Of a DNA stretch of 64,000 nucleotides, positions 1 through 10,758 are shown in pieces. Position numbers and translations under genes: made by a program. This stretch comes from Schistocerca nitens (lineage: Eukaryota > Arthropoda > Insecta > Orthoptera > Acrididae). Each line of letters begins with the position of its first letter. Positions within the stretch are counted from its first letter, which is position 1. The stretch is from positions 712,773,202-712,837,201 of the forward strand of contig NC_064617.1 of NCBI RefSeq assembly GCF_023898315.1, given 5' to 3'. The notes beneath the pieces were generated by a model. That model was given only the letters and a program-made list of their open reading frames with translations, was not told the origin of the DNA and did not search any database.

Positions 1-308
1 TCTGCTTTCTCACCACTAGCCGAGAGCACATCCTTGATTCCCGTCGTGGGACCGTTGCACTCTTTAACAGCCTGCCTACTAAAAAGTACCCGTCCGGCCA
101 TTTGACTGCATTGTGCGTTTCCTGATGGATAAAGTGCTACTGAGAGAGTTGATTCGATTAGAAAATTGACTCGATACATTCGTACATCAACAGACGACAA
201 ACCATGGTATAAAGCATAGGTGTGCAGCAGGCGGCCCGCGGGCGGATTGGTTTCAATCAAGCCCGCGGAGGAATTCGTGGCAGAGAATGTGAGGCGATCG
301 CATTGTGT
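1..308. other. No gene recognised
   Basis: Ordinary mixed-composition DNA. No conserved motif, repeat family or convincing exon was recognised before the mariner end at 309. Confidence 0.5.
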
Positions 309-1490
309 TACGTTGGTGCATAAGTTCGTAAAGTTTTTGTTCTGCATGTTGGTATTCCGGTTGCTATGGGTTAATGTATCGATTGTCGTTTTTATTTGTT
401 GTTTACTGTTGCTATTTGAGTTTACATATTGTCATTTGGAGAAAGCGAGTGGAGCAGTGGCTGCTAGAAAACGGAGTGCCAGATGGAAAAATCAGAACAT
501 TTCCGATATATTCTTCTGTTTGAGTTCAATAGAGGGGTGACAGCAGCTGAGGCAGCCGGAAACATTTGCGCCGTGTATGGGGATAATGCCGTTGGACAAA
601 GCGCGGCAAGAAAATGGTTTCCTCATCTCAAGGGGGATCTTTTGACATTAGTGACGTTCCGCGCTCAAGAAGACCTCCGGGCTTCGATGAAAATCGTTGA
701 AATTCATTAGTCCACAGTGAGGCACGTCATTGTGTTCGAGAACTGGCAGATGTGATGAATTGTGATCATTCCACCATCGTGCATGTAATGGAGAAGGTCC
801 AAAAATCGGGGGTATGGGTACCGCATAGTCTGCGTCAGAATCACAGAAACCAGCCGGTGGCCATACATGCATCTCTGCTTGCTCGTTATCAAATGGCTCG
901 TGAACAACACCGACCATTCCTATCCTGTATTGTTACTGGTGACGATAAATGGTGTCATTATGCTACTTAAGGAAAAGAAAGAGATGGTTCAGCCCAAACA
1001 AAGACCTGTGCGCATCCACAAAAGATATATGCATCTGGTGGAGCAGGGCCGATGTGGTGTATTAAGAATTGCTTCCCCGAGGTGTAACCGTGACATTTAT
1101 TGCCAACAACCGAGACGTTTTGGAGACGCAATGCAAGAACAACGACCAGGAAGACTGCGTGAAATAATGCTACTCCAGGATAACGCCTGCCCGCATTCTG
1201 CTAGACTGACAAAAGCAGTATACAGGAGTTGAGTTGGGAAGTCATACCTCACCCACCGTATTCACCTCATCTTGCGCCCCCAGATTTTCACCTTTTCCGG
1301 TCTCTATTGAACAATCTTCGAGGAACATCCTTTCCGGATGAAAATGCTCAAAAAACGATGAGTTCTTTGCCTCAAAATCACGTGATTTCTAAAGTCGCGA
1401 AATCGAGAAGTTACCCCAGCGTTGGCAGACTGTTGTAAATAGCGAAGGAGAATATATTATTAATGATTAAAGTCTATGTTTTGTGTATCT
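309..1490 (+). mobile_element. Decayed mariner (DD34D) element
   Basis: The left end near 309 reads 'ttggtgcataagttcgta', which resembles the terminal repeat of many animal mariners. The coding region follows in the plus direction and ends at a stop near 1470. No matching right terminal repeat is visible before the SINE that begins at 1495, so the right end is lost or disrupted. The element is non-autonomous in its present form. Confidence 0.75.
483..1470 (+). pseudogene. Mariner transposase remnant, frameshifted
   Basis: Mariner transposases cut and paste DNA at TA sites using a DDD catalytic triad. The N-terminal helix-turn-helix region begins at the ATG at 483 ('FRYILLFEFNRG'). The first catalytic aspartate lies in 'TGDDKWCHY' (about 940-960), the second in 'LQDNACPHSA' (about 1175-1205), and the third in 'YSPHLAPPDFHLF' (about 1258-1297). 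After allowing for one frameshift near 1230, the second and third are 34 residues apart, the mariner DD34D spacing. Several other frameshifts occur, for example near 700, so no full-length protein is made. The normal SPD of the last motif has become SPH. The family is certain; the subfamily is not assigned. Confidence 0.85.
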
Positions 1491-1494
1491 GTTA

Positions 1495-1697
1495 GCCGGC
1501 CGTTGTGGCCGAGCGGTTCTAGGCGCTTCAGTCTGGAACCGCGCGACCGCTACGGTCACAGGTTCGAGTCCTGCCTGGGGTATGGATGTGTGTGATGTCC
1601 TTAGGTTAGTTAGGTTTAAGTAGTTCTAAGTTCTAGGGGACTGATGACCTGAGCAGTTATGACCCATAGTGCTCAGAGCCATTTGAACCATTTTTTT
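1495..1697 (+). repeat. SINE, family A, full length
   Basis: A tRNA-derived SINE. The head has an A-box-like 'gtggccgagcggttctagg' and a B box 'ggttcgagtcc', resembling tRNA-Leu. The body is shared by all family A copies here ('taggttagttaggtttaag') and the tail is 'agccatttgaaccattttt'. It abuts the 3' part of the decayed mariner. No clear target duplication is seen. Confidence 0.9.
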
Positions 1698-1845
1698 CGT
1701 TACACCATTCGTTAATTTCGTAGAGCTTGTGAGAAAATCTTCTCAGTTTACGTACACTATGTCTTTTGTCTCAGCGCCTACATGAACCCTGCGATAGGAG
1801 TGAAGAGTTCTCCAAAGGCAATACTCGTACGTAGCAATAAAAAAA

Positions 1846-2035
1846 ATGGTTCAAATGGCTCTGAGCACTTAACTTCTGAGGTCATCAGTCCCCTAGAGCT
1901 TAGAACTACTTAAACCTAACTAGCCTAAGGACATCACACACATCCATGCCCCAGGCAGGATTCGAACCTGCGACCGTAGCGGTCGCGCGGTTCCAGACTG
2001 TAGCACATAGAGCCGCTCGTCCACCCCGGCCGGCC
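1846..2035 (-). repeat. SINE, family A, minus strand
   Basis: Full-length family A copy in reverse orientation. It is flanked by a 7-bp direct repeat 'tagcaat' (1832-1838 and 2039-2045), with the SINE's T-rich 3' tail on the left. The opposite orientation to the copy at 1495 gives a potential 190-bp inverted pair. Confidence 0.9.
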
Positions 2036-2045
2036 ACTTAGCAAT

Positions 2046-3809
2046 CGGGCTCGTTTATAAAAACTGCTCAAAGAAAGTTTTGCAGCACTCTCGTAAATTG
2101 CATAGTAGTTTCTCTGATCGGAAACCTTGTTCTCAATACTCATTCGACCAACTGCTGCTGGGCAAAACTCAGTACCATACTGCTCTACGTCGCGCACTGT
2201 GACGTGATTTGGTCTCCTTCAAATGTTACCTATATGAAATGAGTTAGATTCTTGTTCTTACATACGTGACTTGTCATTTCGACAAGTTGTACGGTTAGTT
2301 TAATTCAACAAGCAATTGTAAGGAAAAAAAGCTAAAGTAATCGGAAAGAGTCGAAGTACACTGCCATTATTTGCAGTTCAGAGAGTAGCGTGTGCGTGGT
2401 ACTTTATTTTTCATTTGGGCTATATCACGGCAGAACCAAAAATTGAAGCGTTGTCGACGCATTCCTATTGTAATAAAAACAAATTATTCAGGGAATATTT
2501 GACTTTATTACTCATGTAACAACCAGAAAATTAATGTTGTTTTCAGTTATAATATGTGCATGAATTCATCGTTTTTTTGTTACACATATTCGATTTAATT
2601 TGAATTCCATTCTCTGTGATGTAGAACGCTTTATAGACTAACTAATTTTTATTTGCAGCTCAACGCTGGAACACTACATGAAGCAAGTATGTGGTAATTG
2701 TCGAATTTATAGTTATCGTGTTACAGGACAAAGCTAAAGCAACAGTTTTATAAAATCTACTCTTATTTATTTTTTTAGTTTTGTACGACCCCTGTGATAT
2801 TCCTATCCCACAATGAACTATCCTGAAATTCGCATGGAAATCTGTAAAACATGAAACGAAACCAGAATGGTTGCTCCACATAAACCACGTGCAAACATAA
2901 CTAAGGCAAACATCGCCACGCATAAATTAGTAACGGCAAGTACCTTAGTCTAATAACTACCCATGTCTTCAGCGAAACGTTGGCCTAAAAGAGCATTGAA
3001 ATATTCTTTGAAATAGTATTCATTTTACGGATTCAAATGCGTGTATAGTTTGATAAGGATTGTTTCCCATTGTTACTGCAATCACCATAATATTCTTTGT
3101 TATCTGGTTTAATAATTTATATTTCTTTATGGGTCACTCCATCTCCTTTCCATTGATTGTTAAGTTGGTAGCAGCCCTTTTGCTGACATTATTCCATTTT
3201 TTCAGTTATAATTTGATTCTTCATGTTACCCACAAAACCATACTCGGTCAGAATGGTAGCATCGTCGTGTTTACCCACGAGAAAAAGGGAGAGATGGAGA
3301 CAATAGCAGCGCGCGCTCCAGCATTCTAGAAAGTGGAGCGCTGAAAAGCGCGAGACATCGTGGCCTGCCAATTCCCCTACGTTTATTGGTACCGAAATAT
3401 TTATGGATCCACGTTTCATCTAAATAAACAACGTGCAGCGAAACTTCACTAATTGCGACTAATTGGGGCGACTCCCCGCCCAAATTACTGAAGAATTATA
3501 GAAACATTTTCCAGAACATAATTATCTGAAGCTATAGTTATGAATATAAAATACAGTGTATGTGGTGCTCAAAGGACTGTAATATTATGTGAAATGCTGT
3601 AAAGCATTTTTAAAAGCAACTGTCGAATGATACGACAATCGTGAACAAGAGTCTTAAACAAATTAAGGTTAAAATACATATTACTTTAAATGCAATACAG
3701 TACCTTACGTTAAACAAGTTTGATACACAGTTACACATGCCTGTGCGCCGTCATATGACGCATTAATTCCTGCTGCTGCCGGACGCTCCTTGGCTTTTTC
3801 GATTACTAT
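2046..3809. other. Unassigned AT-rich DNA
   Basis: No recognisable gene, repeat family or RNA. Short open frames on both strands have no domain signature. Confidence 0.5.
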
Positions 3810-5010
3810 ATTCCAGAATATAGGACAGAAAAATCAAATTGCTTGCTTATGGTGTACCACCTCAGTTATACGACTGGACTCGTCATTTCTTGTCAGAAAG
3901 GTGACAGTACGTAATAATTAACTGGAAGTCATCCACTGAAGCCGAAGCAATATCTGAGGCTCGCCAACGAAGTGTTAACAGGCTCTCTGCTGTTCTTAAT
4001 TTAAATAAAGGATTTAGGTGGCAATCTAAGAAGCAGTCGTCGATTGGCTGCTGATGATGATGATGCTGCCGTTTACCGTCTACTAAAGTCATCAGAATAT
4101 CAAAACGAATTGCAATATGATTTAGAGGAAGTTTCTACATGATGCGAACAATAAAGAGTCTGAGGTCCTCCACATCATTACAAAAAAAGTCCGTTGAATA
4201 TTTTAATAAAATCGCACAAATTTAAAGGTTATCGATCGAACTAAATACCTTGGGATTATATTACGAACAACTTATACTGGAACCATCACATATAAGAAGT
4301 CGGAAGGCGAACTATAGACTTCGTTTTATTGGCAGAAGTCCTAGAAATTGCTGCAGATATACTAACGAGACTGCCAACACAACGCTTGTCCGTCCTCTTT
4401 TAGCGTAGTGCTGCTCGGCGTGGGATGCTTACGAGGCATTACTGACTCGAGGACTTCGAATACAAACAAGAGCAGCTAGTTTTGTATTATTGCGAAATAG
4501 GTGAGTAAATCTTACTGACATGGTAAGGGAGTGCATGGCTTTGATTAAAAAAAATTTTCGAAATTCCAGTGTGCTGGAGTAACTTGGGTCAGTAACTTTT
4601 GTTAACAAATAGAACGAACAACCAGTCCAAAGTTGAAAATTTTACTCTTTATTCACTCGATGACAAGTTTCGGGCCGAGACCCATTTTCAAATCATCGTA
4701 ACGTAGTAGAAAATGGCATTTCCAAAGATGTCAAAAATGTGCAACGAACAGTTACAGCGAGTGAATAAAAAGTAAAATTTGCAACTTTGGACTGGTTTTT
4801 CGTTCTGTTGAAAGAAATTTTCGTTGTGGCGAGATCTTTCCAACCAGTTTCCCCTGTGAAGTGAATATATTGAGAGAAATAACCACTGTGATAAAGTAAG
4901 AGAAATCAGAGCTCGCGCGGAAAGATTCCATTTTCCCACGTGCTATTCGCAACTAGAACGATCGATAAAATACTCTGACAGTAATTCGGTGAACCCTCGA
5001 CCTGTATAGA
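3810..5010 (+). mobile_element. LINE fragment: reverse transcriptase C-terminal half and 3' region
   Basis: Degenerate non-LTR retrotransposon sequence in plus orientation. The catalytic Y/F-A-D-D region survives as 'AADDDDAAVYRLLKSS' near 4045-4090. Upstream are remnants of the 'Y..S.....W' fingers/palm region and of the 'G.LLF' motif. Downstream, the sequence reads as the thumb and C-terminal region ('TTLVRPLL' remnants near 4380-4410). Many stops and shifts are present. It carries an insertion at 4561-4814. It belongs to the same broad family as the copies at 13115, 25928, 27530 and 56600. Assignment rests on protein motifs and on recalled similarity to orthopteran LINEs. Confidence 0.75.
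4561..4814. repeat. Foldback insertion inside the LINE, with target duplication
   Basis: Two arms of about 49 bp (4611-4660 and 4758-4806) are near-perfect reverse complements ('accagtccaaagttg' against 'caactttggactggt'). The insert is bounded by a 9-bp direct repeat 'aaattttcg' (4552-4560 and 4815-4823), where the LINE sequence resumes. It could be a MITE or a fragment of a larger inverted-repeat element. The class is not assigned. Confidence 0.65.
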
Positions 5011-5437
5011 TCACGGAAAGCACGCCCTCCGTGGAATGAGATAGTCGGGAAGCATGGCTGCCGTGGCTGGTGCGGAGGGTCGGGGTGGTGCGACCGAGAG
5101 CCCTTGGCACACTCCCGCTCTCGTTCGCGAGTATTGAACTGGGCCTGCGATGGGAGTGTAGCTGTCAGGACCAGCCGCTGTCTGCCTCCCTGCCCAGGGC
5201 CGATATCTTTGCCGTCCACTTGTTTCGCCCTGCGGCGCTCGTGTCCGAATGGGCGGTGTTGACGGAGCGGCTCGTACGGTAGTGGGCATCACAATATGTA
5301 ATTCCCATTGCACCTATTACAGGTGCAAGAGGAGGTATCACGTTTTCGTAATCTGCCCTGCCCTGTCACGATAGCCTTTTAATGCAATTTTTCATGCTGA
5401 ACGTACGTAACTAATGTTTGGCAGTCTATTGCAGAAT
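5011..5437. other. GC-rich unassigned stretch
   Basis: Between about 5020 and 5290 the sequence is noticeably richer in G and C than its surroundings. Open frames occur on both strands, but no domain or splice-bounded exon stands out. It may be a regulatory CpG patch or an unrecognised repeat. Confidence 0.3.
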
Positions 5438-5439
5438 TA

Positions 5440-6776
5440 CACTACTGGCCATTAAAATTGCTACACCAAGAAGAAATGCAGATGATAAACGGGTATTCAT
5501 TGGACAAATACATTATACTAGAACTGACATGTGATTACATTTTCACGCAATTTGGGTGCATAGATCCTGAGAAATCAGTACCCAGAACAACCACCTCTGG
5601 CCGTAATATCGGCCTTGATACGCCTGGGCATTGAGTCAAACAGATCTTGGATGGCGTGTACAGGTACAGCTGCCCATGCAGCTTCAACACGATACCACAG
5701 TTCACCAAGAGTAGTGACTGGCGTATTGTGACGAGCCAGTTGCTCGGCCACCATTGACCAGACGTTTTCAATTGGTGAGAGATCTGGAGGATGTGCTGGC
5801 CAGGGCAGCAGCCGAACATTTTCTGTATCCAGAAAGGCCCGTACAGGACCTGCAACATGCGGTCGTGCATTATCCTGCTGAAATGTTGGGTTTCGCAGAG
5901 ATCGAATGAAGGGTAAAGCCACGGGTCGTAACACATCTGAAATGTAACGTCCACTGTTCAAAGTGCCGTCAATGCGAACAAGAGGTGACCGAGACGTGTA
6001 ACCAATGGCACCTCATACCATCACGCCGGATGATACGCCAGTATGGCGATGAAGAATACACGCTTCCAATGTACGTTCACCGCGATGTCGCCAAACACGG
6101 ATGCGACCATCATGATGCTGTAAACAGAACCTGGATTCGTCCGAAAAAATGACGTTTTGCCATTCGTGCACCCAGGTTCGTCGTTGAGTACACCATCGCA
6201 GGCGCTCCTGTCTGTGATGCTGCGTCAAGGGTAACCGCAGCCATGGTCTTCGAGCTGATAGTCCATGCTGCTGCAAACGTCTTCGAACTGTAACCGTTAC
6301 AGCCATGTGGACAAGATGCCTGTCATCTTGACTGCTACTGATACGAGGCCGTTGGGATCCAGCACGGCGTTCCGTATTACCCTCCTGATCCCACCGATTC
6401 CATATTCTGCTAACAGTCATTGGATCTCGACCAACACGAGCAGCAATGTCGCGATACGATAAACCGCAATCAAGATAGGCTACAATCCGACCTTTACCAA
6501 GTCGGAAACGTGATGGTACGCATTTCTCCTCCTTACACGAGGCATCACAACAGCATTTCACTAGGCAACGCCGGTCAACTGCTGTTTGTGTACGAGAAAT
6601 CGGTTGTAAACTTTCCTCATGTCAGCACTTTGTAGGTGTCGCCACCGGCGCCAACCTTGTGTGAATGCTCTGAAAAGCTAATCATTTGCATATCACAGCA
6701 TCTTCTTCCTGTCGGTTAAATTTCGCGTCTGTAGCATGCCATCTTCGTGGTGTAGCACTTTTAGTGACCAGTAGTG
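5440..6776 (-). mobile_element. Tc1-like element, both ends present
   Basis: A 1337-bp element flanked by TA on both sides (5438-5439 and 6777-6778). The inverted ends match over about 38 bp: both start 'cactactgg' and share 'aaa.tgctacacca'. The transposase reads on the minus strand. It is the best preserved transposon in the window and looks comparatively young. A same-family relic lies at 51701-52650. Confidence 0.92.
5575..6561 (-). pseudogene. Tc1-like DD34E transposase with one in-frame stop
   Basis: Tc1-family transposases bind the inverted ends through paired helix-turn-helix domains and catalyse TA-targeted transposition. The N-terminal HTH region ('LSYRDIAARVGRDPMTVS') is followed by the 'RRRLQQHGLSARRPW' region, then the first aspartate in 'FSDESRF', the second in 'QDNARPH' and the glutamate in 'DLSPIENVW', 34 residues later. 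A single TGA at 6013-6015 replaces the tryptophan expected after 'GVMV', and the same frame continues into 'GAIGYTS'. The region between 'HMAVTVT' and 'VRRRLQQ' seems about 20-25 residues shorter than in relatives, which suggests an in-frame deletion. ATG at 6561 was taken as the start because it opens the longest frame before the HTH. Confidence 0.9.
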
Positions 6777-6778
6777 TA

Positions 6779-7335
6779 TTACCGTTCATAGGTGGCTCTC
6801 GGAAGTGCGTTAGTAACTTTTAAGCGCTTCAATTACTACAGTCATTAAAAAACTCCATCATCTAATTTTGCTGCATGCAAATGAAATGACTGAATTTCAT
6901 CATTGACCAGAAGACACTGTTTAGATAGTTAAACAACCACAGCACAAGTTCTACTAGTATTTCAGTCAGCAGTTTACGAAGGAAAGACATAAATATTTGA
7001 CTATCACCATGAAAAAAAAATCATTCTACGATCATGAAACTTTATGGTGATGTTCTTCAGTGCGACACAATGTCCCCAGTAATGGACGACTTGTCGGAGA
7101 CCATGGATCTAAAAGTTTACACCTCGCAAATTACCTGGTCGTCAGTTTGAAAACGCCTGCCATACAATTGTTTCTTCATCGTAGGAAAGAATAATAATCC
7201 ACTGGGTATGACAACAGGAGAATACGGCAGTGAGGAAAAATTTGACTACCCTATGGAGCAGCATTTGACTTCTCACGCCGTTTCGTTTTGACAGCCTCCC
7301 AAATATTCGTCAGGGGATTTCGGTAACACAAAGTC
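6779..7335. other. No gene recognised
   Basis: AT-rich DNA between two transposons. Nothing was recognised. Confidence 0.5.
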
Positions 7336-7745
7336 TGTCCAAAAAGTTCCGAAACATTCTATTCTTGGGGTGATACTGGAGTCAGCGCAACAACTGTAAA
7401 CAAAGATATGCATTCAACTGATCAGCTGTGAGTTGGCAGTGGATGTGCGGCCCTAGTGTGTCAACTTTGTTGTGGCGTAAATCGCATTGCAGCGGTATCT
7501 CTAATTCGAGTGTTCAAGACTTCCTCCAGAAAGTTTTGAAGAAGAGAAAAGTTTTTCCTACACACCTTGACTCCTGAACAAAAACAACGACGTGTGGATG
7601 CCTGCCGCGAGTTGATTGAAATTCAAAACGCGAGCAGTTCTGTTCTGGAAAAAAATCATAGCAGATGAACAAGATTTGGTATTATCAATAGGAACCTACC
7701 ACAATAGGACAAAGTGCAGAAAATCACATCAAGGGTCAATGCTTT
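7336..7745 (+). mobile_element. Mariner-like 5' fragment
   Basis: It begins with an end-like 'tgtccaaaaagttccgaaac' and continues into degenerate transposase sequence. A readable piece near 7565-7670 is 'LTPEQKQRRVDACRELIEI', followed by 'ADEQD' in place of the usual G-D-E-S-W. The catalytic 3' half is missing. The assignment rests on the resemblance of this block to mariner transposases upstream of the first aspartate. Confidence 0.5.
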
Positions 7746-7821
7746 GACAACATAACTGTCATTCAAGCCAATGTGACGCGCAAGTTGACTAGCATCCCAA
7801 AGAAGGAGTTGTCTGACTGAT

Positions 7822-8244
7822 TCACCTCGTTATGAGAACGCTCTGTGCGTTGCATTTGCAATCATGCTGGAGGAGGGTGTGTAGAACATTCGAAGCATTA
7901 AAAGCACTATCTGTTTCTTCTCTATTTTTTACACGGTCTCTGAACTTTTTCGACTCAAAGAGTACGTTTCTAAGACGATCTGCACCTAACGTGCATAATC
8001 TGTGCAATCCCAGAACATATTCAGCATCTCCTTGACCAATGACGGTTGGGCCTCCGGCATTTTCAACAGTGGCGAATGTACATGTTTGTACTGCTAGCTT
8101 TGCTCCCTTGTCTTGGGGCCACAGTGACACACCCAGCATGGTAACCAAATGGCTAAAGAAGAAACTTGGCTGTTGCCTCGGTTCGGCGGGCTTCTTCAGT
8201 GGGAGTTGGCAACCCCGGAACCAACGGACCGAGACTTCAGTCAT
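7822..8244 (-). other. Unassigned 140-codon open frame
   Basis: This is the longest open frame not explained by a repeat family. It reads from 8244 down to a stop at 7822. The product would be mildly basic with a hydrophilic C-terminal half ('ESKKFRDRVKNREETDS') and a Cys/His-containing end. There is no signal peptide, membrane segment or recognised domain. It lies between a mariner fragment and a SINE. It could be a transposon remnant, an exon or chance. Confidence 0.2.
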
Positions 8245-8295
8245 ATATGATGCAAGATATTGAAAAGTAACCCATGATTGATTTTCAATTTTTCC

Positions 8296-8512
8296 TGGTT
8301 AGACACTGGACTCGCATTCGGGAGGACGACGGTTCAATCCCGCGTCCGGCCATCCTGATTTAAGTTTTCTGTGATTTCCCTAAATCGCTGCAGGCAAATG
8401 CCGGGATGATTCCTTTCAAAGGGCACGGCCGACTTCCTTCCCCGTTCTTCCCTAATCCGATGAGACCGATGACCTCACTGTCTGGTCTCCTTCCCCAAAA
8501 CAACCCCAACCC
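8296..8512 (+). repeat. SINE, family D, with target duplication
   Basis: The head reads 'cactggactcgcattcggg' followed by the B box 'ggttcaatccc'. The body has 'tgatttccctaaatcgctg', 'aaatgccgggatgattcc' and 'gggcacggccgacttcc'. It is flanked by an 11-bp direct repeat 'tcaatttttcc' (8285-8295 and 8513-8523). Confidence 0.9.
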
Positions 8513-8734
8513 TCAATTTTTCCACTATCGCTTTGATTGTCGTACGCCAGTCTTCGGGCACCAGACATTCAACATCTCGTACGATTCGCGGTTTTCCTCA
8601 GCAAAATAGTGTGCTGCAACATTCTTCGTCATTCGGACTTGTTGACTATACTGGGAGCATCTATCTCATCTAACCACTGTGCCGTAACAGTATGCATTGT
8701 TGTCTTACTCTTTCACCAACTCTTCATGAATTGT

Positions 8735-9449
8735 AACTTCCTGGCAGATTAAAACTGTGTGCCCGGCCGAGACTCGAACTCGGGACCTTTGCCTTTCGCG
8801 GGCAAGTGCTCTACCATCTGAGCTACCGAAGCACGACTCACGCCCGGTCCTCACAGCTTTACTTCTGCCAGTATCTTGTCTCCTACCTTGCAAACTTTCA
8901 GGAGTGCTAGTTCTGCAAGGTTCGCAGGAGAGCTTCTTTAAAGTTTGGAAGGTATGAGACGAGATACTGGCAGAAGTAAAGCTGTGAGGACCGGGCGTGA
9001 GTCGTGCTTCGGTAGCTTAGATGGTAGAGCACTTGTCCGCGAAAGGCAAAGGTCCCGAGTTCGAGTCTCGGTCGGGCACACAGTTTTAATCTGCCAGGAA
9101 GTTTCATATCAGCGCACACTCCGCTGCAGAGTGAAAATCTCATTCTGGAAACATTTCCCAGGCTGTGGCTAAGCCATGTCTCCACAATATCCTTTCTTTC
9201 AGGAGTGCTAGTTCTGCAAGGTTCGCAGGAGAGCTTCTGTAAAGTTTGGAAGGTAGGAGACGAGATACTGGCAGAAGTAAAGCTGTGAGTACCGGGCGTG
9301 AGTCGTGCTTCGGTAGCTCAGATGGTAGAGCACTTGTTCGCGAAAGGCGAAGGTCCCGAGTTCGAGTCTCGGTCGGGCACACAGTTTTAATCTGCGAGGA
9401 AGTTTCATATCAGTGCACACTTCGCTGCAGAGTGAAAATCTCATTCTGG
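8735..9449. mobile_element. Three-headed foldback retroposon with 14-bp target duplication
   Basis: Three copies of one tRNA-like unit lie here: one on the minus strand (about 8759-8830) and two on the plus strand (9006-9081 and 9307-9381). Each has 'ggtagctcagatggtagag' or its complement and a B box 'gttcgagtctc'. The first two are arms of a large inverted repeat through 'gagatactggcagaagtaa'. The second and third are direct repeats of about 300 bp. The whole 715-bp block is bounded by the direct repeat 'tcttcatgaattgt' (8721-8734 and 9450-9463), so it probably inserted as one unit. These are not tRNA genes. Confidence 0.85.
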
Positions 9450-9659
9450 TCTTCATGAATTGTTGCAACGTTGTTCCCTTCAAATGCAGAAAACTAATTA
9501 TAGCACGATTCTCCAATTTCTCAATATGCTGCGCCATTTTGATTTGTCGCCTCAACACACGTGCACTGGACTGTGTTGCGGAGATTTCAGTACGTACGAG
9601 GACTAAAGACATGCAAAGTAAGTTTATTTTTCGAGGTGGTGATTGAAACTTTTTGATTA

Positions 9660-9677
9660 CCCCCCCCCCCCCCCCCC
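9660..9677 (+). repeat. Poly-C run
   Basis: Eighteen consecutive C residues. This is a plain homopolymer and its length is prone to sequencing error. Confidence 0.95.
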
Positions 9678-9723
9678 GAACGTACCGTTTGCAGAACTAC
9701 ACGTTGCCTTTTTTCGGTCTGGT

Positions 9724-9861
9724 TCAAATGGCTGAGCACTATGCGTTTTAACTTCTGAGGTCATCGGTCACCTAGAACTTAAAACTAATGAAACCTAACT
9801 AACCTAAGGAAATAACACACATCCATGCCCGAGGCAGGATTCGAACCTGCGACCGGAGCTC
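9724..9861 (-). repeat. SINE, family A, 5'-truncated, minus strand
   Basis: The body and tail of family A are present, but the copy stops just beyond the B box ('gattcgaacctgcgaccg'), so most of the tRNA-like head is missing. It is flanked by an 11-bp direct repeat 'ttcggtctggt' (9713-9723 and 9862-9872). The truncation therefore happened at insertion rather than by later deletion. Confidence 0.9.
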
Positions 9862-9872
9862 TTCGGTCTGGT

Positions 9873-10493
9873 ACTGTGTTGAGCGCCGAACTCCAACATG
9901 TTTTCATTTTGCAGAAGACTCACTAGCGTTGGTAGGTAAGTGGGGACTATTCCTTACCACAACTAAAAGCAAAATACTTCATTTTGGATACGTTGATCAT
10001 ACGGTCTCGCCCGTTCCGCAGTGCAATGTGTATGCGGGTGGAATTGCATAATCTGTGTACGACCGTCGGAGTCAGCGGTCGTGGTGAAGGATGAATGAAG
10101 AAGATCGACTTCGACTCGGAAGAAGAAGTGGAATAGGAGGACACTCTTTTCGTTCTTCATGCTTGAATTGCTCCTTCGGAAGGGCATGTAGCTAATTTAT
10201 CAATGCAGTATCGTATTCGAAACTTTTTAGACTCCAGAAGAGAGACACTCCAGCAACTCCTCATCCCATGAATTTATAGGCCGAGTTGCGAATGAGTTCC
10301 ACTATACATCGACGATACATGATGACCTGTTAACATTCGCCCAACGAGACGCAAGCGACGAATATATTGGAATGGAAACGATGTCTTGGACTACAGTTTG
10401 TACAGAAATTGTTAGTATCCATTTATCGATATAACACTATCGAGATATCAATCATACCGATACATGTTCCCGACTTCATGGCAGTCTGTAAAT
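9873..10493. other. No gene recognised
   Basis: Unassigned DNA. Short open frames on the minus strand near 9950-10190 show no domain. Confidence 0.5.
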
Positions 10494-10504
10494 TACACTC
10501 CCTG

Positions 10505-10747
10505 GTGGTGGTTAGTTTTTAACGTCCCGTCGACAACGAGGTCATTAGAGACGGAGCTCATGCTTGGGTTAGGGAAGGATTGGGAAGGAAATCGGCCGTG
10601 CCCTTTCAAAGGAACCATCCCGGCATTTGCCTGAAGCGATTTAGGGAAATCACGGAAAACCTAAATCAGGATGGCTGGAGACGGGATTGAACCGTCGTCC
10701 TCCCGAATGCGAGTCCAGTGTGCTAACCACTGCGCCACCTCGCTCGG
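10505..10747 (-). repeat. SINE, family D, minus strand
   Basis: Complete reverse copy. The head is at the right ('gcgagtccagtgtgctaacc') and the 3' end 'aacgtcccgtcgacaacgag' is at the left. It is flanked by an 11-bp direct repeat 'tacactccctg' (10494-10504 and 10748-10758). Confidence 0.9.
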
Positions 10748-10758
10748 TACACTCCCTG

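Noticed and set aside
9006..9081. Possible functional tRNA gene
   Set aside because: A and B boxes are present, but the same unit recurs several times in both orientations inside foldback retroposons, with target duplications around the whole. It is a SINE-type head.
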